From: Planctomycetales bacterium 71-10
GTDB lineage: Bacteria; Planctomycetota; Planctomycetia; Isosphaerales; Isosphaeraceae
DNA length: 48,147 nucleotides
Assembly: GCA_001898385.1 (NCBI GenBank)
Contig: MKTT01000129.1
Coordinates: 27,638 to 75,784, forward strand
Reading direction: 5' to 3'
In this document: positions 19,269 through 28,049 of the stretch, piece by piece
Numbering within the stretch: the stretch's first letter is position 1
Layout of the letters: every line of letters begins with the position of its first letter
The notes under the pieces: model-generated
The model's database searches: none
Told to the model about the DNA's origin: nothing
The model's input: the letters and a program-made list of their open reading frames with translations, nothing else
Position numbers and translations under genes: made by a program

Positions 19269-20282
19269 ATGGGAACGGATGGGCCGACGGTGCAGGATCG
19301 GGCGTTCGGGGTGCTGTTCGGATTCTGGTCCTCGCAGGCCTTGCTCGCCGCGGTGAAGCTGGGGATCGCGGACCACCTGGCCGACGGCCCCCGGACGGCG
19401 GGCGAGCTGGCCGCGGCCATGGGTGCGCACGAGCCGTCGCTCGCGCGGCTGCTCCGGGCGCTGGCGACGCTGGAGGCGGTGACGTCCGAGGGGGGCCGGT
19501 ATGGGCTGACCGAGTTCGGCCGCGCGCTGGTCAAGGGCGCGCCGGGGTCGATGCGGTCGATGATCCTGGGCGTCATGTCGGAGGACCATCGCCGGGCCTG
19601 GGCCGAACTGCCGCACAGCGTCCGGACGGGGGAGACGGCCTTCGACCGCGTCTACGGGATGCCGGTCTTCGAGTATTACGCCAGGCATCCCGACGTCTCC
19701 GCCGACTTCAACGACGCCATGACCGCCGGCTCGGCCGCCGTCGAGGCCGCGGTGCGCGAGGCGTTCGACTTCTCGCCGTTCGGGCGGATCGTCGACGTCG
19801 GCGGCGGCAACGGCGGGCTGCTCGCCGCCGCGCTGGAGGCGGCCCCCAAGGCCGCGGGCGTCCTCCTCGACACCCCCGCCGGGCTGAAGGGCGCGGCGGA
19901 CCTGCTCCGGGCTCGCGGGGTCTCGGAGCGTTGCGAGGTCGTGCCGGGCGACTTCTTCGAGTCGGTGCCGCGCGGCGGCGACCTCTACATGCTGAAGTGG
20001 ATCCTCCACGACTGGGACGACCGCCGCGCCGGGGCGATCCTGCGCAACTGCCGCGAAGCCGCCGCGAAAGGCTCGCGGCTGCTGGTGATCGAGGCCGTCC
20101 TCCCCGATGGCGACGCCCCGTCCCCGGGCCGCCTCGGCGACCTCAACATGATGGCGATGACCGGCGGCCGGGAGCGATCGGCGGCGGAGTATCGGGCGAT
20201 GATCGAGGCCGCCGGCTTCGTCGACGTCCGGGCCCGCGAGACGCGCTCGCCCTGCGGCCTCGTCGAGGCCGTCGCCGGCTGA
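19269..20282 (+). CDS. SAM-dependent O-methyltransferase family protein (acetylserotonin/hydroxyneurosporene type)
   Basis: 337 residues. The N-terminal winged-helix dimerisation domain (ALLAAVKLGIADHLADGPRT, LARLLRALATLEAV) is typical of the family. The methyltransferase core starts at IVDVGGGNGGLLAAAL (SAM-binding glycine loop). The catalytic region LKWILHDWDDRRAGAILRNC carries the HDWDD motif with its base His, and SRLLVIEAVLPDG follows. Substrate unknown; the family methylates phenols, carotenoid alcohols and similar small molecules. The start at 19269 follows GGGAGCGACG. It stands alone, with rarA divergent and a beta-helix gene 78 bp downstream. Confidence 0.9.
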   Translation: MGTDGPTVQDRAFGVLFGFWSSQALLAAVKLGIADHLADGPRTAGELAAAMGAHEPSLARLLRALATLEAVTSEGGRYGLTEFGRALVKGAPGSMRSMILGVMSEDHRRAWAELPHSVRTGETAFDRVYGMPVFEYYARHPDVSADFNDAMTAGSAAVEAAVREAFDFSPFGRIVDVGGGNGGLLAAALEAAPKAAGVLLDTPAGLKGAADLLRARGVSERCEVVPGDFFESVPRGGDLYMLKWILHDWDDRRAGAILRNCREAAAKGSRLLVIEAVLPDGDAPSPGRLGDLNMMAMTGGRERSAAEYRAMIEAAGFVDVRARETRSPCGLVEAVAG

Positions 20283-20317
20283 TCGACCCCGAACGGCCGC
20301 GCGTCGCCGTCCCGTTT

Positions 20318-20327
20318 GTGGTAATCT
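20318..20327 (+). promoter_or_regulatory. Candidate extended -10 for the beta-helix gene
   Basis: GTGGTAATCT lies 33 bp upstream of the ATG at 20361 and fits the TGnTAnnnT pattern seen at other genes here. Confidence 0.35.
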
Positions 20328-20360
20328 CCCCGCACGGCCATCTCGCAGGGAGGACGACCC

Positions 20361-23159
20361 ATGGACGTGCGACGCGCGGCGGTGATCGGGATCGCGCTGG
20401 CTTCGGGACTCGCATCCGGCGAGGCGATCGCCCAGGCGGGGCGGGGGGGGCCCTCGGCGCGCTGGATCGGCCAGGACGGCAAGGACTTCGTCGGGCCGCA
20501 CAACCGCGTCGAGCCCAGCGACGTCCAGGACGTCCACATCGCCCTCGCCGGGCTCGACCCGCGCCGGGAGGTGGCGTTCGTCGACGTGCTGGCCGTCGGC
20601 GGCGAGCACAACCAGTGGCAGTACAACGCCGACTCGTTCGCGTGGAAGGCCGCCCTCGTCCGCGAGAAGGGCTCGCCGCGGGCCGACCTCTACATCGAAC
20701 CTTCAGCCGAATCGGCCCCGCGCCGGTATGACGTGACCATCCGTTACGACGACGGACGCGAGCATAAGTTCGCGATCCAGGGGCGCAAGGTCGACCCCTC
20801 CCTGCGCACCGCGGCGGCGGCGATGAAGGCCGCGTGGGCCGGGCAGGACGGCCGCGACGCCGTCGGCCCGGGGCCCGAGGTCGGCCCCGACGGCGTCGCC
20901 GACGCCCGGCTGCGGCTCGCGGGCGTCTCCGCCAAGGTCCCCATCCGCGCCATCCGGATCGACGGGCCCGACGGCCTGAAGTGGGAGAGCCATGTCAATC
21001 CGGAGATGTTCCCCGCCTGCGAGTACCGCCCCGACCCCGCGAAGCCCGGCGAGGGGGACCTTTTCTTCCAGCCGGCCCGCGACCTCGCCGGCAAGGACCT
21101 CGCGGTCCGCATCCTCTACGCCAACGGCACCGGCGACCGCGCCGCCGTCGCCGCCGGCCTCTTCGACCCGGCGAAGAAGGTCGCCGAGCCGCGAGAGCCG
21201 GCGCTGACGTTCGCGAAGGCCGAGTCCCGATGGCTCGGCCAGGACGGCCGCGACCCGATCGGGCCGGGCGACGCCCACGTCGTCCTCTCCGGCGCCGGCC
21301 TCCCCCGCGACGTCGTCGCCGCGACGCTCGCCGACACCGCCTACGGCGCCTGGCTGTTCGAAGCCTCCGGCGCCCTGAAATCGACGCCCGAGTGGAACGG
21401 CGCGAGCCCGATGGCCGTCCGGCCCGACGGCTCGGGCGCGATCGACCTCTTCTTCCCCGTCGCGCGCGACGGGCGCGACGCCACGTTCACCCTGCGGCTC
21501 ATCGGCCGCGACGGCCGCTCGACCGTCGCGAGCTTCCCCGGCGGCGCGAGCGACCCCGCCCTCCGCCTCCCCGCGCCGGCCTCGACGCGCACCGAGGCCA
21601 GGCCCGGCGACGACCTCCAGGCGCTCGTCGACCGCGGGGGGACCGTCGCGCTCGCCCCGGGGACGTACCGGCTGAGCCGGACGCTCACGCTGAACCAGCC
21701 CGTCGCCCTGACCGCGCCGCGGGGCGCCACGCTCGTCTTCTCGCAGCTCCCCGACGCTGCGCCGTGGACGGCCGCGATCAAGGTCCACAAGGGCCGGACG
21801 ACGCTCGAAGGGTTCGCGATCCGCTTCGAAGGTCCGATCCGCTGGGACCGCGAGGTCGGCTACGGCCCGGCCGCGATCGGCACCAGCGACGACCGCGACC
21901 CGAACCCGTTCGAGAAGAAATGGGGCCTCGCCTTCCTGAAGCTCGACGTCGAGACGCCCCCGAACCCCGAGCCGGGCCAGTGGGCCGACGCGCTCAAGAC
22001 GATGCGGTTCACGAACGCCGACGGCGGGCGGGTGGAGGGCTGCAAGATCCTGGGCGGGCCGATCGAGTTCTTCAGCGGCCCCTGGACGTTCCGCGACAAC
22101 ACGTTCCGAGGCGCTCCGGCGGGGACGACGTCCTCGGCCGCGATCGCCGGCCACTACGTCGTGGACCTGACCGTGAAGGGGAACCGAGCGAAGCCGGAGC
22201 CCTCGGGGAAGCTCTGGCGGTTCTTCATCGCCACCAACTCCGGGCGGAACGTGACGGTCGAGGGCAACGTCGTGGAGGGCGTCGGCGAGATGGACGACGA
22301 CGGCGTCCCCCGCGTCAACGCGCCCGAAGTGATGCTCACCGAGTCGTACCGCGTCGACTACGAGGGCCTCGCGAGCCCCTCGGCCGACGGCCGGGCGCTC
22401 CACATCGGCGAGCGCCAGGGCGAGCCGATCCGCGCCGGGAAGTTCGTCGCCCTGCTGACCGGCCCGGCCGCCGGGACGTATCGCCGGGTCGCCCTGCCGC
22501 TCGATTCGAAGACGATCCTCCTCGATTCGCCCGTCCCGAAGGGGACCGACCGCGTCTCCATCGTCGACGGCTTCTCGGGCGTGCGGTTCGCCGGCAACAC
22601 GGTCGACGTCCGGGGCAGTTCCACGAGCTACGGCCTGGTCCTGCCGGGGAACCACTTCGGCACGGTGGTCGAGCGCAACCGCTTCTTCGGCGGCGCGCAG
22701 GGGATCGCCGCGTCGGCCTGCGCCTCGGAGTCGCCCGTCCACTGGGGCTGGTCCCACGCCCCGGCGATGGGCGTTGTCGTCCGTGGCAACGCGTTCGAAG
22801 ACTCCCGCGAATCGCTCGCCCTGTGCGTCCAGCACGACCCCAGGCACATCAAGTTCAACAGGGGCCGCGTGTACATGTCGGCGACCGTCGAGGACAACAC
22901 GGTCCGCTGGACCGAGCCGTTCCTGCGCAAGATGGCCGCCGAGCGATCCGAGAAGAAGCCCGACCGCCGGCCGCTGCTGGGGATCGTCCTGGGCGATCCG
23001 GGCTCGCGCGACCCGCGCGAGCTGAAGGTCGCCGCCGCCCGCAACGCCCTCGACGCCCCCCCTGGCCGCCGCCCCGGCCCCTCGCTCCTCGTCCGCGCCG
23101 CGGAGTTGAACGGGAAGCCGACGTCCGATGAGGCGTTCGAGCTGCCGGCGGCGCGATGA
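20361..23159 (+). CDS. Secreted parallel beta-helix protein with three N-terminal WxGQDGxDxxGP modules
   Basis: 932 residues with a signal peptide (cleavage near EAIAQAG). Three modules of about 125-130 residues begin near 34 (WIGQDGKDFVGP), 158 (WAGQDGRDAVGP) and 289 (WLGQDGRDPIGP), each followed by a beta-rich domain. After about residue 420 a right-handed beta-helix follows: LQALVDRGGTVALAPGTYRL is a typical first rung, with later rungs containing NTFRGAP, GNVVEGVGEMDD, RFAGNTVDVRGSST and RNRFFGGAQGI. Such folds bind or cleave polysaccharides; no catalytic set was identified. GGAGG lies before the ATG. It probably acts outside the cytoplasm. Confidence 0.82.
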   Translation: MDVRRAAVIGIALASGLASGEAIAQAGRGGPSARWIGQDGKDFVGPHNRVEPSDVQDVHIALAGLDPRREVAFVDVLAVGGEHNQWQYNADSFAWKAALVREKGSPRADLYIEPSAESAPRRYDVTIRYDDGREHKFAIQGRKVDPSLRTAAAAMKAAWAGQDGRDAVGPGPEVGPDGVADARLRLAGVSAKVPIRAIRIDGPDGLKWESHVNPEMFPACEYRPDPAKPGEGDLFFQPARDLAGKDLAVRILYANGTGDRAAVAAGLFDPAKKVAEPREPALTFAKAESRWLGQDGRDPIGPGDAHVVLSGAGLPRDVVAATLADTAYGAWLFEASGALKSTPEWNGASPMAVRPDGSGAIDLFFPVARDGRDATFTLRLIGRDGRSTVASFPGGASDPALRLPAPASTRTEARPGDDLQALVDRGGTVALAPGTYRLSRTLTLNQPVALTAPRGATLVFSQLPDAAPWTAAIKVHKGRTTLEGFAIRFEGPIRWDREVGYGPAAIGTSDDRDPNPFEKKWGLAFLKLDVETPPNPEPGQWADALKTMRFTNADGGRVEGCKILGGPIEFFSGPWTFRDNTFRGAPAGTTSSAAIAGHYVVDLTVKGNRAKPEPSGKLWRFFIATNSGRNVTVEGNVVEGVGEMDDDGVPRVNAPEVMLTESYRVDYEGLASPSADGRALHIGERQGEPIRAGKFVALLTGPAAGTYRRVALPLDSKTILLDSPVPKGTDRVSIVDGFSGVRFAGNTVDVRGSSTSYGLVLPGNHFGTVVERNRFFGGAQGIAASACASESPVHWGWSHAPAMGVVVRGNAFEDSRESLALCVQHDPRHIKFNRGRVYMSATVEDNTVRWTEPFLRKMAAERSEKKPDRRPLLGIVLGDPGSRDPRELKVAAARNALDAPPGRRPGPSLLVRAAELNGKPTSDEAFELPAAR

Positions 23160-23172
23160 GGACGGCGCGCGA

Positions 23173-23790
23173 TCACTTCGCCGCGAGCTTGGCGGCGATC
23201 TCGGCGACGTGGCGGCCCTGGAAGCGGGCGATGGCCAGCTCATTCGCGGTCGGCGTGCGCTCGCCGCGGGGGCCGGCGATGGTGGAGGCGCCGTAGGGGG
23301 AGCCGCCGGAGACCTCGTCGAGATAGGTCAACTCCTTGGCCGAGTACGGCACGCCGGCCACCACCATCCCCTGGTGGTAGAAGAACGTGTGCAGGTGGAC
23401 GAGCGTCGTCTCCTGGCCGCCGTGCTGGCTGGCCGTGCTGGTGAAGGCGCTCCCCACCTTGCCGATCAGCTTCCCCTGCGCCCACAGCCCGCCGGTGGCG
23501 TCCAGGAACGCCTGCATCGAGGCCGCCGAGGCGCCGAAGCGCGTCGGCACGCCCAGGATGATCGCGTCGGCGTCCGCCAGGGCGTGCGGGTCGGCCGTGG
23601 GGACGTGGGCGAACGACTTCTTCGCCTCCGTCGCCCCCATCTTCTCCAGGATCTCCGGCGACAGGATCTCCGGAACCTGCGCCAGCGTCACCTCCGCGCC
23701 GGCCCCCTTCGCCCCCTCCACCACGGCCTCGGCGAGCTGGTAGACGTGCGTGTAAAGGCTGTAGAAGACGACCTGGACCTTGGCGGCCAT
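23173..23790 (-). CDS. wrbA: NAD(P)H:quinone oxidoreductase, WrbA family flavoprotein
   Basis: 205 residues, full length for WrbA. The flavodoxin-like fold begins VQVVFYSLYTHVYQLAEAV, a variant of the usual FMN phosphate loop. It shows the WrbA blocks DADAIILGVPTRFGASAASM, TGGLWAQGKLIGKVGSAFTS, GGQETTLVHLHTFFYHQGM and GGSPYGASTIAG. The enzyme reduces quinones by two electrons and protects against redox cycling. It is divergent from a (frameshifted) HxlR regulator with a shared 98-bp region holding an inverted repeat; HxlR proteins commonly control such quinone reductases. Confidence 0.95.
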   Translation of the reverse strand: MAAKVQVVFYSLYTHVYQLAEAVVEGAKGAGAEVTLAQVPEILSPEILEKMGATEAKKSFAHVPTADPHALADADAIILGVPTRFGASAASMQAFLDATGGLWAQGKLIGKVGSAFTSTASQHGGQETTLVHLHTFFYHQGMVVAGVPYSAKELTYLDEVSGGSPYGASTIAGPRGERTPTANELAIARFQGRHVAEIAAKLAAK

Positions 23791-23839
23791 GCGAGGGGCT
23801 CCTCGGTAGATGGGGCTACACGGGCGACGCCCCTAAGCC

Positions 23840-23845
23840 TAGACT
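23840..23845 (+). promoter_or_regulatory. Candidate -10 (TAGACT) between wrbA and the HxlR gene
   Basis: TAGACT, 43 bp upstream of the HxlR start. The overlapping minus-strand TAGGCT (23836-23841) could serve wrbA, giving face-to-face promoters. Confidence 0.35.
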
Positions 23846-23847
23846 CC

Positions 23848-23884
23848 CGGTATCCGTTGGCAAGTAGGCACCGAATGGATACCG
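23848..23884. promoter_or_regulatory. Candidate HxlR operator (inverted repeat)
   Basis: CGGTATCC (23848-23855) and GGATACCG (23877-23884) form a perfect 8-bp inverted repeat flanking TTGGCAAG. It occupies the start-proximal intergenic space between divergent wrbA and the HxlR gene, where an HxlR dimer would be expected to bind. Confidence 0.5.
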
Positions 23885-23888
23885 ACCC

Positions 23889-24276
23889 ATGACGACGCCG
23901 TCGCCCGAGGAGTCCACCGCCGCGCCGGCCGCATGCCCGGCCGCGTTCGCGATGGAGCTGGTGGCCCACAAGTGGACCATCCACGTCCTGTTCGCCCTCC
24001 ACCACGCGGGCCCCCCCGTCCGCTTCCGCCGCCTCCAGCGCGAGACGCCCCCGATCACCCAGAAGGAGCTGACCAAGCGCCTCCGCGAGCTGGAGCGCTC
24101 CGGCCTGGTCTCGCGCCGGGCGTTCGCCGAGGTCCCCGCGCGTCGAGTATCGCCTGACCGACCTCGGCCGCACCCTCATGCCGGCCCTCGAAGCCCTCCA
24201 CGATTGGGCGAAGCGCCACGGCGGCGAGGTCGTCGACCACTGGCGACGGGCCGGCGAGATTCCTTCGAAATCCTGA
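23889..24276 (+). pseudogene. HxlR-family regulator, frameshifted
   Basis: The first frame encodes a normal HxlR N-terminus: Cys in AACPAAFAMELVAHKWT, then FRRLQRETPPITQKELTKRL and RELERSGLVSRRAFAEVP (winged helix). At the C run 24134-24137 the frame is lost. The family C-terminus continues one base over as VEYRLTDLGRTLMPALEALH and DWAKRHGGEVVDHW, to a TGA at 24274-24276. Removing one C restores EVPRVEYRLTDLG. This could be a real inactivating insertion or a sequencing error in a homopolymer. The intact protein would be a redox- or quinone-sensing repressor of divergent wrbA. Confidence 0.82.
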
Positions 24277-24393
24277 AATCGCCGCCCGCCGCCCGCGGAT
24301 CATGCTTGCGAGAGGCGTTCTTTGACAACTCGCGAGACCGACCCGCAACGCAGCACCACCTCGCGCCCACCCGAGCGGCGAAGCCGCGAGCGA

Positions 24394-24420
24394 CGTCCCC
24401 TCTCCCGCCGGGAGAGGGAA
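24394..24420. repeat. REP-like half unit
   Basis: CGTCCCCTCTCCCGCCGGG followed by AGAGGGA; the first 19 bases are identical to the unit at 13929. It forms a hairpin CCCTCTCCCG/CGGGAGAGGG. Confidence 0.45.
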
Positions 24421-24611
24421 CGACTCCGCCGGAGGCGATCGCGGTTTTCCCACATCGACTTCGACGATCGAACCCAACCGAAAACCACCGAAAACCCCCT
24501 ACACAAAAAGGACTTACGACGACATAAACGCCGATCGCGGCCGGCGTACGGACCGAAACGGAGCCGGGCCCGCGGCCGTCCTCGCGGCTTGCCCCGGGCC
24601 GGCCGTCGTCC

Positions 24612-24617
24612 TAGACT
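24612..24617 (+). promoter_or_regulatory. Candidate -10 (TAGACT) for the sialidase-like gene
   Basis: TAGACT in the context CGTCCTAGACTCGGG, 50 bp upstream of the ATG at 24668. The same hexamer precedes three other genes in the window. Confidence 0.4.
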
Positions 24618-24667
24618 CGGGCCGTCGCCATTCTCCTCTCGGGACCCGCAACGGGGACGCATCGACG

Positions 24668-25870
24668 ATGACGCGAACGACGAAGGCCATGGGATGGATC
24701 GGGCTGCTGGGGCTCATGGCCGGGACGGCCGCGGCGGAATCGCCGGGGGTCGTCAAGCGACCCATCTTCGAGGCCGAGCCCAAGCACAACCACGCCTCCT
24801 GCGTCGCCGAGGCCCCCAACGGCGACCTCCTGGCCGTCTGGTACAACGGCACCGGCGAGCGCAAGGCCGACGACGTGGTGATCCAGGCCGCCTGGCTGGC
24901 CAAGGGCGCCGACGCCTGGTCGCCCCGCTTCCAGACGGCCGACACCCCCGGCTACCCCGACTGCAACCCCGCGCTCCTGGCCGCGCCCGACGGCCGCATC
25001 CACATGTTCTGGCCGACGATCCTCGACCACCGCTGGGAGAGCGCCCTCCTCAAGTGGAACGTCGCCGACCCCTCGCAGGGGCCGCCGGGGCCGATCCGCT
25101 GGGAGTCCTCGAACGTCCTCCACATCACCCCGGCCCCGGGGTCGATCGAGAAGGCCGTCGCCGACTCCACCGCCAAGCTCACCGACGAGGAGAAGGCGAA
25201 GTACGCCAAGGAGCTTGAGCCCTTCCCGGCCCGCTCGGCCGACCTCCTCTACCAGCGCCTCGGCTGGATGCCCCGGGCGCGGGGGATCGTCCTCCCCTCC
25301 GGCCGCTGGCTCCTTCCTCTCTATTGCGACACCTTCTCCATCTCCCTGATGGCCATCAGCGACGATCACGGGAAGACCTGGACCGCCGGCGCGCCGACGG
25401 CCGGCTTCGGCGCGATCCAGCCGACCGTGGTGCCGCGCAAGGACGGGACGCTCGTCGCGTTCTTCCGCGACAACGGCCCCCACAACAAGGTCCGCATGGC
25501 GACCTCGCCCGACGAGGGGAAGACCTGGACCGACGTCGTCGACACCCCGCTCGATAACCCCGGCGCGGGGATCGAGGCGATCGCCCTGGCGAGCGGCGCC
25601 TGGGCCCTGATCCACAACGACCTCCCCCGCGGCCGCCACTCCCTGGCCGTCTCCCTCTCCGACGACGAGGGCCGGACCTGGCCCGTCAAGCGCCACCTCG
25701 AACTCGACAAGCCCGGCTCGTCGTTCCACTATCCCTCGATGATGCAGGCCCGCGACGGCAAGATCCACGCGACCTACACCTACTCCCTCGGCCTGGGGAA
25801 CGGCACCGCCAAGCAGAGCACCATGATGCACGCCGCGTTCGACGAGGCGTGGGTGCGCCAGGGGGACTGA
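24668..25870 (+). CDS. Sialidase-family (BNR/Asp-box) secreted protein
   Basis: 400 residues with a signal peptide (about 1-23, WIGLLGLMAGTAAAE). The six-bladed propeller of the family is indicated by three Asp-boxes, SDDHGKTW, SPDEGKTW and SDDEGRTW, and by HNHASCVAEAPNGDLLAVWY at the first blade. IHMFWPTI and FHYPSMMQARDGKIHATYTY are also typical of planctomycete sialidase-like proteins. They may hydrolyse sialic acids or related sugars outside the cell; the catalytic Arg triad cannot be assigned by eye, so the substrate is open. It is followed directly by a 184-bp REP doublet. Confidence 0.85.
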   Translation: MTRTTKAMGWIGLLGLMAGTAAAESPGVVKRPIFEAEPKHNHASCVAEAPNGDLLAVWYNGTGERKADDVVIQAAWLAKGADAWSPRFQTADTPGYPDCNPALLAAPDGRIHMFWPTILDHRWESALLKWNVADPSQGPPGPIRWESSNVLHITPAPGSIEKAVADSTAKLTDEEKAKYAKELEPFPARSADLLYQRLGWMPRARGIVLPSGRWLLPLYCDTFSISLMAISDDHGKTWTAGAPTAGFGAIQPTVVPRKDGTLVAFFRDNGPHNKVRMATSPDEGKTWTDVVDTPLDNPGAGIEAIALASGAWALIHNDLPRGRHSLAVSLSDDEGRTWPVKRHLELDKPGSSFHYPSMMQARDGKIHATYTYSLGLGNGTAKQSTMMHAAFDEAWVRQGD

Positions 25871-25906
25871 GAAACCGTTCCAGGAGGTCGCGGGGCGATC
25901 CCCTTG

Positions 25907-26090
25907 ACGCCTTCCCCCCTCGCGGGGGAAGGCAGACCCCGAAGGGGTCGGATGAGGGGGACGCGAAGCACCGGCCCCGTCGGGATTCGAAGGCCCGTCC
26001 GACCGGCTCGGGATCCCGACGGCCGTCCGGCGCGTCTTCCCCCTCATCCGGCCCTTCGGGCCACCTTCCCCCGCCAGGGGGGAAGGACGT
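25907..26090. repeat. 184-bp REP doublet (REPIN-like palindromic element), copy A
   Basis: The left arm is ACGCCTTCCCCCCTCGCGGG plus GGAAGGCAGACCCCGAAGGG plus GTCGGATGAGGGGGACGCG. The right arm mirrors it: CCCCCTCATCCGGCCCTTCG plus GGCCACCTTCCCCCGCCAGG plus GGGGAAGGACGT. Each arm has two hairpins, and the core includes CGACCGGCTCGGGATCCCGA. It is nearly identical to the element at 34833-35016. It begins 37 bp after the sialidase stop. Confidence 0.85.
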
Positions 26091-26173
26091 TCAAATGCAC
26101 CTCCTGGAACAGACTCTGAGCCCCGAGATCGAGCGACGACCGCGCGGGGCGAGACGCCGCCCCCCCCGCGCGG

Positions 26174-26179
26174 TAGACT
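26174..26179 (+). promoter_or_regulatory. Candidate -10 (TAGACT) for the NCS2 permease
   Basis: TAGACT within CGCGGTAGACTGTCGCGG, 106 bp upstream of the ATG at 26286. Confidence 0.35.
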
Positions 26180-26285
26180 GTCGCGGCCGTTCGAGTCAGC
26201 CCGGCCCCTCTCCCCGCCGCCGCGACGTGGTTCGTCCGGGCGCGCCGGCCCGCCTGCGGAACATCATCGCCGAGGGGACGTCGCC

Positions 26286-27971
26286 GTGAGCATCGCCGCC
26301 GCGCCCGCACCGCCGGATCGAGGTCGTCGCCCCCGCTACGAGTGGGCCCGGCCGGGCGACGTGAACGCCTTCTTCGGGCTGATGATCGACAACATCGGCG
26401 ACATGATCCTGATGACGAGCCTGCTCGTCGTCGCGTTCGGCTTCCCGCGCGACTTCGTGCTGACCCGGATGATCCCCGGGACGGCCGTGGGCGTCCTGGC
26501 GGGCGACCTGATCTTCACCGTCATGGCCTTCCGGCTGGCGAGGCGGCAGGGGCGGTCGGACGTCACGGCGATGCCGCTGGGGCTGGACACCCCCAGCACG
26601 TTCGGCTCGGTCTTCCTGGTCCTCGGCCCGGCGTTCGGCGCCGCGAAGGCGAGGGGGATGGACCCGGCCGCGGCGGCCGAGCACGCCTGGTCCATCGGCA
26701 TCGCGATGCTGCTGGCCTCCGGCCTGTTCAAGCTGGCCTGCGCCCCGTTCTGCGGCTGGATCCGAAGGGTCGTCCCCAGGGCCGGGCTGCTGGGGTCGCT
26801 GACGGCGATCGCGCTGGTCCTCATCAGCTTCCTGCCGCTGCTGGACGTCGCCGCGCAGCCGGTGGCGGGGTTCGCGTCGCTGATCGTCGTGCTGGCGACC
26901 CTCTCCGCGCGCTGGAAGCTCCCCGATCGCGCCCCCGGGATGCTGGTCGCGGTGGGCGTCGGTTGCATCCTCTATTATGGGATGTACCTGGCGAACATCG
27001 GCCCGGGGCCCGAGGGGGCGCGGCCGGAGGGCTGGCTGCGGTTCTCGCTGCCGTTCCCGATGGCCGGCTGGTGGGCCTGGTTCCAGGCGAACTGGCGGGA
27101 GGCGGCCGGCTACCTGCCGGTGGCGATCCCGCTGGCGCTGGCGACGATCATCGGCGGCGTCGACTGCACCGAGAGCGCCGCAGCAGTGGGCGACGACTAC
27201 CACACCGGCTGGATCGTCGCGGCCGAGGGCTTCGCCACGCTCGTCGGCGGGGGACTCGGCGGGGTGATCCAGTCGACGCCCTACATCGGCCACCCCGCCT
27301 ACAAGGCGATGGGCGCCCGCGCCGGCTACACGCTGGCCACGGCCCTGTTCATCGGGGCCGTCGGCGTGCTGGGGTGCTTCGACTGGATCTTCTACCTGCT
27401 GCCCAAGGCGGTCGTCTTCCCGATCCTGATCTTCATCGGCCTGGAGATCACGGCCCAGTCGTTCGGCGCCACGCCGCTCCGCCATTACCCGGCCGTGGCC
27501 TTCGCGTGCGTGCCGGCCCTGGCGTACCTGGCGACGCTGGCCATCGGCCAGGTGCTGCCGGAGGTCGGCAGGCCGTTCGACCAGCTCCCGCCGAACGTCC
27601 AGCACTGGATCGCCTCGGTCACGGCCCTCTCGGGCGGGTTCATCGTCACCAGCCTCCTGTGGGGCGCGGGCCTGGCGACGCTGATCGACGGCCGCGCCCG
27701 CGCGACGGCCGGCGTGCTGGCCCTGGGCGCGGGGCTCGCGTGGTTCGGCGTGATCCACTCGCCGCTGCCGTCGGGGGCCGTGATGCCGCCGGCCGCGGTG
27801 ATCGCCGAGCTGAAGGCCATCGGCCGCGCCGGGGCCGCAGCCTACCAGACCCCCTACGCGTGGGCCGCCGCGTACCTCGCGATGGCCGCCGCCGTGCTGG
27901 TCCTCGCCCGGTTCGCCGAACGCCCGCCGATCGAGCCCGACCCGCACGCCGCGCCGACGAAGGCGGTGTGA
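26286..27971 (+). CDS. NCS2-family (nucleobase:cation symporter-like) permease
   Basis: 561 residues with about 12-13 hydrophobic segments. NCS2-like features are the early half-helix region (MPLGLDTPSTFGSVFLVLGP), AIPLALATIIGGVDCTESAA in the middle (the position where NCS2 proteins bind the base), and TLVGGGLGGVIQSTPYIGHP followed by AYKAMGARAGYTLATALFIG, which match the conserved QTPY/G-rich loop. The substrate may be xanthine, uracil or adenine-type bases, but the family also has uncharacterised branches and this one is not a clear match to any known transporter. GTG-type starts and a weak ribosome site are possible upstream; ATG 26286 is simplest. It appears monocistronic. Confidence 0.8.
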   Translation: MSIAAAPAPPDRGRRPRYEWARPGDVNAFFGLMIDNIGDMILMTSLLVVAFGFPRDFVLTRMIPGTAVGVLAGDLIFTVMAFRLARRQGRSDVTAMPLGLDTPSTFGSVFLVLGPAFGAAKARGMDPAAAAEHAWSIGIAMLLASGLFKLACAPFCGWIRRVVPRAGLLGSLTAIALVLISFLPLLDVAAQPVAGFASLIVVLATLSARWKLPDRAPGMLVAVGVGCILYYGMYLANIGPGPEGARPEGWLRFSLPFPMAGWWAWFQANWREAAGYLPVAIPLALATIIGGVDCTESAAAVGDDYHTGWIVAAEGFATLVGGGLGGVIQSTPYIGHPAYKAMGARAGYTLATALFIGAVGVLGCFDWIFYLLPKAVVFPILIFIGLEITAQSFGATPLRHYPAVAFACVPALAYLATLAIGQVLPEVGRPFDQLPPNVQHWIASVTALSGGFIVTSLLWGAGLATLIDGRARATAGVLALGAGLAWFGVIHSPLPSGAVMPPAAVIAELKAIGRAGAAAYQTPYAWAAAYLAMAAAVLVLARFAERPPIEPDPHAAPTKAV

Positions 27972-28008
27972 GGCGCCGCCGGCGCGCCTGGACGCCCGTC
28001 GCATTCCG

Positions 28009-28019
28009 TGCTAAAGATG
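28009..28019 (+). promoter_or_regulatory. Candidate extended -10 for the third Uma2 gene
   Basis: GTGCTAAAGAT, 30 bp upstream of the ATG at 28050. Its CCGTGCTA core resembles those in the 61-bp repeats and upstream of the NIPSNAP gene. Confidence 0.4.
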
Positions 28020-28049
28020 GGGTATACGGTTGAATCAGGAGATCTCGGC

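Larger units (their letters stand above)
24277..24667. other. 391-bp intergenic stretch
   Basis: It holds a REP-like half unit (24394-24420), an A-rich segment near 24480-24535 that is unusual for this genome, and a TAGACT -10-like motif (24612-24617) ahead of the sialidase-like gene. No gene was seen. Confidence 0.45.
25871..26285. other. 415-bp intergenic stretch with REP doublet
   Basis: The REP doublet fills 25907-26090. The remainder holds a TAGACT motif (26174-26179) upstream of the permease. The open frame through this region is Arg/Pro-rich and not a believable gene. Confidence 0.5.

Noticed and set aside
25849..26289. 146-codon ORF through the REP doublet upstream of the permease
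   Set aside because: It is Arg/Pro-rich, begins inside the sialidase gene and is made of repeat sequence; no domain.
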